Origin: Maritimibacter alkaliphilus | GTDB taxonomy: Bacteria; Pseudomonadota; Alphaproteobacteria; Rhodobacterales; Rhodobacteraceae | Direction of reading: 5' to 3' | DNA: 64,000 nucleotides | NCBI RefSeq assembly: GCF_019801605.1 | Contig: NZ_JAHVIT010000001.1 | Coordinates: 1,240,001 to 1,304,000, forward strand | In this document: piece after piece, positions 57,383 to 64,000 of the stretch | How the letters are laid out: each line of letters opens with the position of its first letter | Position numbering within the stretch: the stretch's first letter is position 1 | Position numbers and translations under genes: made by a program | Notes under the pieces: model-generated | Told to the model about the DNA's origin: nothing | What the model saw: the letters and a program-made list of their open reading frames with translations, nothing else | Database searches by the model: none

Positions 57383-58369
57383 CTATTTCGCCCGGATACG
57401 GTCCAGTGCGATGGCGGCAATCAGGACGAGACCGGTGGCGATGCCCTGCCAGTAAGACGGCACCCCCGCCAGCGTGATGCCATTGGCCAGCACGCCGAGG
57501 AACAGCACGCCGATCGCCGCGCCCCCGATGTTGCCCGAGCCGCCGGCAAAGCTCGCCCCGCCCAGCAGGACGGCGGCGGCGGCGGAAAGCTCCAGCCCCA
57601 CGGCGGCCGAGACCGGCTGCGAGGAGGTGAGCCGCCCGGTGAGCATCACGGCAGAGACACCGGCGCAGGCGGCAGAGATCGCGTAGACCGTCAGCCGCAC
57701 CCGGCGCACGTCGATGCCCGCAAGCCGGGCGGCGGTCTCGTTGCCGCCGACCGCGTAGACGGCGCGGCCGAAGCGCGTCCACCGCATCACCGCATAGCCG
57801 ATCACCCCGATCAGCGCGGCGATCAGCACCGGCACCGGCAGCGCGCCGATCCGGCCGTCGCCCACCCATTGCACCGGGGCCCACATGAAGGTGGAGGTCG
57901 GCGAGCCGTTGGAGAGCACCAGCGCGGCGCCGCGCAGCAGTTGCAGCATCGCCAGCGTCACCACGAAGAAGTTGAACCCGCCGTAGGCGATCAGCCCCCC
58001 GTTCACGAGCGCCCCGAGCGCGGTGCAGGCAAGGATCGTCAGCACGATCGCGGGCCAGGCCCCCACGCCGGAGGTCAGCAGCTCCGCAAGGATCACGCCC
58101 CCGAGCGCCGTCATCGAGCCGACCGACAGGTCGAGGCCCTGGCTGACGATGACGAAGGTCAGACCGACGGCGGCCACGAACATCACCGCGTTGGTCCGCA
58201 GGATGTTCATGATGTTGTTGTATTTCAGGAAGTTCTCCTGCGTCAGCGACAGGAAGACAATGAGCACGACAAGCGCCGCGCCGACGCCCGCATAGCGCCG
58301 CAGGAAGGCCCCCGGACCGCCCGTGGTGTCGGGCGGGGAAGCGGTGGTGGAAGTGTCAGTGGCGCTCAT
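57383..58369 (-). CDS. ABC transporter permease (RbsC type)
   Basis: 328 residues with about ten membrane helices. VIVSQGLDLSVGSMTALGGV and AVYAVGGNETAARLAGIDV are signatures of the ribose/xylose-type BPD_transp_2 permeases; the C-terminal LLGGASFAGGSGNIGGAAIG is the coupling region. It serves as a homodimer with the ATPase encoded upstream and the binding protein downstream. Confidence 0.9.
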   Translation of the reverse strand: MSATDTSTTASPPDTTGGPGAFLRRYAGVGAALVVLIVFLSLTQENFLKYNNIMNILRTNAVMFVAAVGLTFVIVSQGLDLSVGSMTALGGVILAELLTSGVGAWPAIVLTILACTALGALVNGGLIAYGGFNFFVVTLAMLQLLRGAALVLSNGSPTSTFMWAPVQWVGDGRIGALPVPVLIAALIGVIGYAVMRWTRFGRAVYAVGGNETAARLAGIDVRRVRLTVYAISAACAGVSAVMLTGRLTSSQPVSAAVGLELSAAAAVLLGGASFAGGSGNIGGAAIGVLFLGVLANGITLAGVPSYWQGIATGLVLIAAIALDRIRAK

Positions 58370-58403
58370 CTGCGGCGGTCCCCGATCTCTGGATGGTTCA
58401 TGG

Positions 58404-59903
58404 TCAGGCCGCGCCGATCTCATGCGCGCCCGAGGCCCAGTAGGCCAGCGTCTCCTCGTCCGCCTCGGCGGCGGTGAGGTCGGCCACGATCTGGCCCTGG
58501 TAGAGCACGAGGATCCGGTCACAGACCCCCAGCAGCTCCTGCAATTCCGACGAGGCGATGATCAGCCCCATCCCGCCCTTCACCAGTTCGGCAATCTGGG
58601 CGTAGATGTCCTCCTTGGCGCCCACGTCGACGCCCCGGGTCGGCTCGTCGAGCAGCAGGAGCCGCGGGGTGATCGCCAGTTCGCGGGCGATCAGCACCTT
58701 CTGCTGGTTCCCGCCCGAGAGCTCCGACACCGCCTGGCGCGGATCGGAGGTCCGCACCTTCAGGCCCTGCGTCCCCGCATCATAGGCCGCGCGGTCGATC
58801 CGCCCGGTCACCGGCGCAAGCGCCTTGAGCGCCGCGACCCGGCTGAGACCGGCGTTGCGGTAGAGCGACCAGTGCATCACCAGCCCCTCGCCCTTGCGGT
58901 CCTCGGGCACGTAGCCGATGCCGAGGCGCCGGGCCTGTCGCGGGCTCTCGATCCGGACCGAATGGCCGGCGAAGAACATCTCGCCCGCCTCGGCCTTCTT
59001 CACCCCCGCGATGGTCCGCAGCAGCGCGCTGCGCCCACTGCCCACGAGGCCCGCAAGCCCCACGATTTCACCCGCGTTCACCGTCAGGTCGATGCTTTTC
59101 AGCGCCCCGCGGGACACGCGCACCATGCGCAGCAGCCGGTCGCCCGGGCTCACCTCGGCCTTGTGCCAGTAGGATTTCAGGTCGCGGCCCACCATCATCG
59201 AGACCAGCTCGCGCTCGTCGGTCTCGCGCAGGGTGCGCGTGCCGATGTACTGTCCGTCGCGCAGCACCGTGGCACGGTCGGCGTGGTCCATCACCTCGGT
59301 CATGCGGTGCGAGACGAAGGCAATCGCGCAGCCCGCCGCCTTCATCCGCTCCAGCAGGCCGAAGAGCGTTCGTGTCTCGGCCTCGTCCAGAGAGGAGGTC
59401 GCCTCGTCCAGCAGCAGCACCCGGGGCCGGTCCACGAGGGCCTTGGCGATCTCCACCAGCTGCCGCCGTCCCAGCGGCAGCGCCGACACCGGGGTGCGCG
59501 GGTCGATGTCGAGGTGCAGTTCCGCAAGCACCTCCGCCGCGCGCAGATGGGTGGCGCGCCAGTCGACCTTGCCAGCGCGCACCGGCAGCCGGCCCAGCAT
59601 GATGTTCTCTCCCACGGTCAGCGCCGGGGCCATCTGCGGCTCCTGGCTGACGACGGCGATGCCGTAGCTGCGGGCCGTGGCGGGCGTCAGGTCGTCCAGC
59701 ACCCGCCCGTCGAGGGTGATCGTGCCCTGATCGGGTTGCTGCACCCCCGCGAGGATCGTCAGCAGCGTCGACTTGCCCGAGCCGTTCTCGCCCATCAGGG
59801 CGTGGATTTCGCCCGGATGCAGCACGGCCTGCGCCGCATCGAGCGCGACCGTCGGGCCGAAGGTCTTGCGGATGCCCGTGGCGGAGAGGGTCGGCGTGCT
59901 CAT
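58404..59903 (-). CDS. ABC transporter ATPase (RbsA type, tandem nucleotide-binding domains)
   Basis: 499 residues. Domain 1: Walker A GENGSGKSTLL near residue 40, signature region LPLGRRQLVEIAKAL (degenerate) and Walker B LLLDEATSSLD. Domain 2: Walker A-like GLVGSGRSALL, in which the Lys is replaced by Arg, signature LSGGNQQKVLIAREL and LLLDEPTRGVD. The degenerate second Walker A is typical of RbsA/MglA sugar importers. Overlaps the SDR gene by 4 bp. Confidence 0.92.
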   Translation of the reverse strand: MSTPTLSATGIRKTFGPTVALDAAQAVLHPGEIHALMGENGSGKSTLLTILAGVQQPDQGTITLDGRVLDDLTPATARSYGIAVVSQEPQMAPALTVGENIMLGRLPVRAGKVDWRATHLRAAEVLAELHLDIDPRTPVSALPLGRRQLVEIAKALVDRPRVLLLDEATSSLDEAETRTLFGLLERMKAAGCAIAFVSHRMTEVMDHADRATVLRDGQYIGTRTLRETDERELVSMMVGRDLKSYWHKAEVSPGDRLLRMVRVSRGALKSIDLTVNAGEIVGLAGLVGSGRSALLRTIAGVKKAEAGEMFFAGHSVRIESPRQARRLGIGYVPEDRKGEGLVMHWSLYRNAGLSRVAALKALAPVTGRIDRAAYDAGTQGLKVRTSDPRQAVSELSGGNQQKVLIARELAITPRLLLLDEPTRGVDVGAKEDIYAQIAELVKGGMGLIIASSELQELLGVCDRILVLYQGQIVADLTAAEADEETLAYWASGAHEIGAA

Positions 59904-60694
59904 GCCTTCTTGATCCCGCCGTCGAGGCTGATGATCTCCCCTGTCATGAAGTCCGATCCCGGCCCCGCCATGAAGACCGCAAGCGGGCCGATCTCCTCGG
60001 CCCGGCCGACGCGGGCCAGCGGCGTTTCGGCCTCGATGGCGGCCATGATCTCGGGCTGGCCCAGCAGGTGGCTGTTGATGTCTGTGGCAAAGGCCCCCGG
60101 TGCAATGGCATTCACCGTCAGCGCCGGCGCCCATTCCCAGGCCAGCGTCTTGACCATGGCGTTCACCGCGCCCTTGCTGGCGGCATAGGCGACCCAGCCC
60201 GCCGAGCCCCGGATGCCGATGTCCGAGGAGGTGGCGATCAGCTTGCCCTGCCCCTGCGAACCTTGGCCCGGCTGGCCTTGGCCCCGTGCGAGCATCCGGC
60301 TGCCGAAGGCGCGCAGCGTGGCATAGGTCCCCAGCACGTTGGCATCGAGGATCCGCGCCATGTCGGCGGGTGTTGTCTCCACCGCCGGTCGCGTCAGGCT
60401 GATCCCGGCATTGGCGAAGACCACATCGATCGGCATATTGGTCCATACCTTTTCGGCAAAGGCTTCCACGGCCTCCGCGTCGGTAATCTCCAGCGCATGG
60501 GCCTCCGAGGTGCCGCCCGCTGCGGCAATCGCCGCGCCCGTCTCCTCCAGCGCCGCGGCGTCGCGGCCCGTCAGAACGACATGTGCGCCCTCTGCTGCAA
60601 GGGCTTGCGCGATGGCACGACCAAGACCCCGGCTCGCGCCGGTCACGACGGCGCGACGTCCGGAAAGGACGCCGGCCACTTCAGGCAATGACAT
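59900..60694 (-). CDS. Short-chain dehydrogenase/reductase with a Gly/Gln insertion
   Basis: 264 residues. Cofactor motif TGASRGLGRAIA, NAG in VFANAGIS, catalytic Ser in IATSSDIGIRG and YAASK (Tyr-x3-Lys), C-terminal LDGGIKKA. A short Gly/Gln-rich insertion (GQGQPGQGSQGQG, encoded at about 60244-60285) sits in the loop between alpha-E and beta-5, where most SDRs have a few residues. First gene of the eight-gene minus-strand unit; GGGAG precedes the ATG at 60694. Probably oxidises the imported polyol or sugar. Confidence 0.9.
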   Translation of the reverse strand: MSLPEVAGVLSGRRAVVTGASRGLGRAIAQALAAEGAHVVLTGRDAAALEETGAAIAAAGGTSEAHALEITDAEAVEAFAEKVWTNMPIDVVFANAGISLTRPAVETTPADMARILDANVLGTYATLRAFGSRMLARGQGQPGQGSQGQGKLIATSSDIGIRGSAGWVAYAASKGAVNAMVKTLAWEWAPALTVNAIAPGAFATDINSHLLGQPEIMAAIEAETPLARVGRAEEIGPLAVFMAGPGSDFMTGEIISLDGGIKKA

Positions 60695-60775
60695 GATTAG
60701 TCTCCCGGATGGGGTGGCCAACCTCTCAGGTTGACCGGAACTCTTGACCTAAGGAAACCCTTATTTGTCCATACT

Positions 60776-60794
60776 TGTCAATGTATAGCTGACA
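60776..60794 (-). promoter_or_regulatory. Inverted repeat upstream of the SDR/ABC/aldehyde oxidoreductase unit
   Basis: TGTCA-N9-TGACA lies about 85 bp upstream of the first gene, in an AT-rich stretch (60760-60810) that also contains a repeated TTGTC. On the minus strand TTGACA at 60777-60782 could be a -35, but no good -10 follows. A candidate operator for an unlinked regulator. Confidence 0.35.
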
Positions 60795-60831
60795 TTTTGA
60801 TACGTATTTTTGAGCCCTGCCCGACGGCCGC

Positions 60832-62799
60832 TCACACGGTCACCGCATCGGCCCCGACCCGGCGCATGGCAAAGGCCACCAGCCCGAGACCAAGCGCCGA
60901 CACGGCGTATTCCAGCCCCCAGCCAGCCATCTCGTGCAGCGGTGCCATCATGGCAAGCCCGGCAAGGGCCCAGACCCCGCGCATCCCCAGCGAAAGCGGC
61001 TGGCGGGCATGGCCGACGATGGCGCCGGTGACCAGCACCATGGCCGCGATGGCGCTGACGAAGACATAGATCACGTCCCAGGCGCTGCCCTGCATCAGGA
61101 GCCCCGGCTTGTAGATGAAGAAGAAGGGCAGCAGGTAGGCGATCCAGCCGAAGCGGAAGGCCTCGAGCCCGGTCCTGACCTGCGACGCGCCCGAGATCGA
61201 GGCGGCGGCGAAGGCGGCAAGCGCGATCGGCGGCGTGATCATCGAAAGCATGCCGTAGTAGAAGACGAACATATGCGCGTTGAGATCGGGAATGCCGAGC
61301 TGCACGAGCGCGGGCGCGGCCAGCGAGGCCAGCAGCAGGTAGACCCCCGATGTCGGCAGCCCGAGGCCCAGCACGATGCCAACGAGACCGGTGACCAGCA
61401 GCAGGCCAAAGAGGTTCCCCTCGCCGAAATCCAGCAGGTAGTAGCTGAGCGCGAAACCGAGCCCGGTGACGGAGAGCAGCCCGATGATCATTCCCGCCGC
61501 GGCGGTGATCAGCAGCACGTCGCAGGTGGTGCGTCCGGTGGCCACGAAGGCCTCCAGCAGCTTGGCAGGCGACGCCCCGCCGAGCCGGGCAAAATGCGCT
61601 CCCGCCCCGAGAAGTGCGATGGTGAAGACAGTCCAGACCGCCGCCGCCTCGGCCCGCATCCGCATCTCGAAGATCAGCAGGATCAGCACGGCGAAGGCCA
61701 GGACGGGAATCCAGCCCCGGCGCAGGATCGCGAGCATCGGCGCGCGCTCCACCCCGTCGAAGGCGGCGATCCGGTCGCGGCGCGCGATGAAGTCGATCTG
61801 GGTGAAGATGGAGATGTAGTAGAGCGCCGCCGGCAGCAGCGCGGCCAGCAGGATCTCCCGGTAGGGAATTTGCAGGATCTCGGCCATCAGGAAGGCGGCG
61901 GCGCCCATGATCGGCGGCATCAGCTGCCCACCGGTGGAGGCGACGGCCTCGATGGCGCCCGCCTGCTCGGGCCGGAAGCCCGCGCGTTTCATCAGCGGGA
62001 TGGTCATCACGCCGGTGGACATGACGTTGGACACGGCAGAGCCCGAGACGGAGCCCATCAGCGCCGAGGCCCCGACCGCCACCTTGGCGGTATTGCCCGG
62101 CCCATCGCCCGCGGCCTTCAGGGCCACCTGCGTGAAGAAATCGCCGCCGCCCACGCACATCAGCATGCCCCCGAAGAGCACGAAGACCACCACGATGAAG
62201 GCCGCGATCTGGAGCGCCTGCCCCCATGTGGCCGTGCTGTCCGCTCCGAGGAAGCCCAGTACATCGCCAAGCGGCATCGGCCGGCCCGCGATCGCGGCGG
62301 GCGCGAGGTCCCCGAAGAGCGCGTAGAGCAGGACAACAGCGAAGATCACCACCAGCGTCCAGCCCACAACCCGGCGCAGCCCCTCCATCACGAGGAGCAC
62401 GACGACGAGGCCGAGGGCCGCGCTTTCGGTGGGATGCATGAACTGGCCCTCCGAGAGGACCGGGAAGCGGGTGAAAACCCAGAAGGCGAGCACTGTGGAG
62501 GCCGCGGCAAGGCACAGGTCGATCGCAAGAGGCACGCCACGCAATACCTTGATATCACGCAGGAACACCACCGACATTGCTGCCCCCAGCATGAGGCTGG
62601 CCACCTGCTCCGGATAGATCAGCAGCCCCATGCGCTGCGGCACGGAGAGCACCCAGACGATCGCCAGTAGCGGCGTGATCACGCAGAGGGCGGACCCGTA
62701 GAGCGCCGCGAAGCGGGCCAGCGGCGACGGGGCGACTACGGGGTCAGACACGGGCTCACGCACAGGCGCACTCTCAGGCTTGGTCACGGGATCGGACAA
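60832..62799 (-). CDS. TRAP transporter fused permease (4TM + 12TM)
   Basis: 655 residues. N-terminal DctQ-like four-helix part (about 30-170) fused to a DctM-like large subunit with GGDFFTQVALKAAGDGPGNT, SVSGSAVSNVMSTGVMTIPL and ASTGGQLMPPIMGAAAFLMA, the signature of TAXI-TRAP fused permeases. A TTG at 62799 with CGGAG 7 bp upstream is taken as start; no ATG exists near the expected N-terminus. Works with the TAXI binding protein encoded upstream. Substrate unknown, probably an organic acid. Confidence 0.88.
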   Translation of the reverse strand: MSDPVTKPESAPVREPVSDPVVAPSPLARFAALYGSALCVITPLLAIVWVLSVPQRMGLLIYPEQVASLMLGAAMSVVFLRDIKVLRGVPLAIDLCLAAASTVLAFWVFTRFPVLSEGQFMHPTESAALGLVVVLLVMEGLRRVVGWTLVVIFAVVLLYALFGDLAPAAIAGRPMPLGDVLGFLGADSTATWGQALQIAAFIVVVFVLFGGMLMCVGGGDFFTQVALKAAGDGPGNTAKVAVGASALMGSVSGSAVSNVMSTGVMTIPLMKRAGFRPEQAGAIEAVASTGGQLMPPIMGAAAFLMAEILQIPYREILLAALLPAALYYISIFTQIDFIARRDRIAAFDGVERAPMLAILRRGWIPVLAFAVLILLIFEMRMRAEAAAVWTVFTIALLGAGAHFARLGGASPAKLLEAFVATGRTTCDVLLITAAAGMIIGLLSVTGLGFALSYYLLDFGEGNLFGLLLVTGLVGIVLGLGLPTSGVYLLLASLAAPALVQLGIPDLNAHMFVFYYGMLSMITPPIALAAFAAASISGASQVRTGLEAFRFGWIAYLLPFFFIYKPGLLMQGSAWDVIYVFVSAIAAMVLVTGAIVGHARQPLSLGMRGVWALAGLAMMAPLHEMAGWGLEYAVSALGLGLVAFAMRRVGADAVTV

Positions 62800-62890
62800 G
62801 GGCAGTCTCCGGAAACTCGGGTCCCCGCGCCGCAAGAAGTCTGGCGCGGGGAGACAGGGCCGCGCGCGGCGGCCCCGGGGTGTGGGTCGC

Positions 62891-63850
62891 TTACTCGGCG
62901 GGCCAGACGCCGACGCTTTCGTAGAAAGCCTTGGCCGCCGGGTGGTAGGGCAGCGTCTGCGCGGAGGCCATCAGGGCGGGATCGAACTCGGCCCAGAGGG
63001 GCCCGTGGGATTTCAACGCCGCCTCGCCGTCGTACAGCGCCTTGGCCGCCGCCGTGACGACCTCGTCCGAGGCCTCGGCACTGGCGAAGAGCATGTAGGG
63101 ATAGCTGAAGGTCACCGTCTCGTCGGAAATGCCGGGCATCTCCTTGGCGCCTTCCCAGGTCTTCAGGACGGTGCCGGGCAGTGCCTCGTCCAGCACCGCC
63201 TCGTCGCCCTCCTTGAGGGTCAGATAGGTGACGCCCCCGACGGCGGCCTCGATGTCATAGGTCGGCTGCGAGCCCACGGTGGCAATGGTCACATCCGTGA
63301 GCCCGTCCTTGATTGCCTGGAACATGGCCGGGAAGTTCGCCGTCGGCACGGGGGTCACGTCGTCATAGGTCAGCCCCGCGGTGGAGAGCACGGCCTTGAT
63401 GACGTAATCGCCGAGCGCCCCGTCCTGGAACTTGGGCACCCGCTTGCCGGCAAGGCCAGCGATGTCCGAGATTTCCAGCGCGGACGGCACCAGCAGACCC
63501 ACGTTGAAGGGGATCAGCGTGGCGACCATTTCGAGGCCCGGCATGGCGTGGCCTTCGGACATGGCGATGCCCTTCACGGCGAAACTGGCCTGCGGCAGGT
63601 TGGCGATGCCGAATTCGACGCGGCCGCTGTCCACCAGCGGCAGGTACTGCGAGGTGTTGGCCATCGCTTGCGGGCGCACCATCAGCGCGGACCCGTCCGA
63701 GATCACGGCGGCGAGCGCGTTGGAGACCTGCGCCGTGGCGCCGCCCTTGGTGGTGCCCATGGCGACGGTCTGGGCGGCGGCCAGCCCGGCGGTGCCGAGC
63801 GTCAGCGCAGCCGTCAGCGTGGCGGTCTTGAGGAAACGGGAATGGAACAT
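62891..63850 (-). CDS. TAXI-family TRAP transporter solute-binding protein
   Basis: 319 residues. Signal peptide FLKTATLTAALTLGTAGLAAAQ; the mature part begins TVAMGTTKGGATAQVSNALA, the TAXI start, and has VKGIAMSEGH, VPTANFPAMFQAIKDGLTDV and FSYPYMLFASAEA. AGGAGAG precedes the ATG at 63850. Encoded 91 bp before its permease. Captures the substrate in the periplasm. Confidence 0.92.
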   Translation of the reverse strand: MFHSRFLKTATLTAALTLGTAGLAAAQTVAMGTTKGGATAQVSNALAAVISDGSALMVRPQAMANTSQYLPLVDSGRVEFGIANLPQASFAVKGIAMSEGHAMPGLEMVATLIPFNVGLLVPSALEISDIAGLAGKRVPKFQDGALGDYVIKAVLSTAGLTYDDVTPVPTANFPAMFQAIKDGLTDVTIATVGSQPTYDIEAAVGGVTYLTLKEGDEAVLDEALPGTVLKTWEGAKEMPGISDETVTFSYPYMLFASAEASDEVVTAAAKALYDGEAALKSHGPLWAEFDPALMASAQTLPYHPAAKAFYESVGVWPAE

Positions 63851-63909
63851 CTGAACTCTCCTAGTGGGACATGCTGGCCGCCCGGAGCCTGTCCGGGCGG
63901 CAGGCAGGG

Positions 63910-64000
63910 TCACTCGCACTTATCTGCGGCGGCTTCCGCGAACTTGGTCCACTGACCGTCCTTGATCTCGATGACATAGCCGGGAAGCTCGGCGTCATGA
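63910..64000 (-). CDS. C-terminal fragment of an unidentified protein (runs off the window)
   Basis: The last 29 residues of a minus-strand gene, including LPGYVIEIKDGQWTKFAE and ending in DKCE with a TGA stop. Only the end is visible. The sequence looks like the C-terminus of a periplasmic substrate-binding protein, perhaps of the amino-acid ABC type, but this is a guess. It lies 59 bp upstream of the TAXI gene and may be co-transcribed. Confidence 0.5.
   Translation of the reverse strand, partial: HDAELPGYVIEIKDGQWTKFAEAAADKCE

Noticed and set aside
60934-62670. Open frame of 578 codons opposite the TRAP permease gene
   Set aside because: Highly charged shadow of a membrane protein gene.

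Overview
The window is high-GC alphaproteobacterial chromosome, most likely Rhodobacteraceae (Roseobacter/Rhodobacter lineage). Lineage markers are a two-piece, circularly permuted tmRNA with tag ANNNRAPVALAA, the order dusB(nifR3)-ntrB-ntrC-ntrY-ntrX, a DUF6456/DUF6477 gene pair, olsBA, chpT, a Fur protein without the CxxC pair, and an OxyR/catalase pair. No phage, insertion sequence, CRISPR array or tRNA gene was seen. The genus cannot be fixed from this window.

Layout. 1-3342: a tightly coupled catabolic set (M20 amidohydrolase, GntR regulator, VOC protein, DUF1989 protein, agmatinase-family ureohydrolase), probably acting on a ureido or guanidino compound. 3467-9687: tandem YitT-type membrane proteins, a beta-hydroxyacid dehydrogenase, a penicillin-acylase-type hydrolase, lipA. 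9925-13400: peroxide defence (peroxiredoxin, oxyR, katA, with a recognisable OxyR operator). 13702-24116: an exported protein, a VIT1/CCC1-type transporter, DUF6456 and DUF6477 genes, an MttB-like methyltransferase, guaA, sulfotransferase, fur/mur, a DMT exporter, eno. 24146-26720: an RTX protein, a cupin and a 66-residue exported protein. 26789-30555: zwf-pgl-pgi, the entry to the Entner-Doudoroff pathway. 30750-33818: anmK, tyrS, tmRNA. 34104-41342: nitrogen regulation operon. 41642-43759: ispD-ispF-pgpA-cinA. 43893-51305: housekeeping genes, two cytochromes c, thiE, ornithine-lipid genes olsBA, a DUF3553 protein and the CtrA-pathway phosphotransferase chpT. 51351-60694: one minus-strand unit encoding an SDR, a ribose-type ABC importer, a zinc alcohol dehydrogenase and a PaoABC-like molybdenum aldehyde oxidoreductase. 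60832-64000: a TRAP-TAXI transporter and the end of another gene.

The most interesting non-gene signal is a dispersed double-hairpin element. It occurs four times, each time downstream of a gene 3' end on the same strand, and its stems change in a compensatory way between copies. Other notable regulatory signals are the near-consensus OxyR site overlapping the oxyR start codon, a CtrA-like site plus a perfect DnaA box upstream of DUF6456, an orphan terminator between dusB and ispD, and direct repeats upstream of zwf. Both NtrC and NtrX lack the GAFTGA sigma-54 contact loop.
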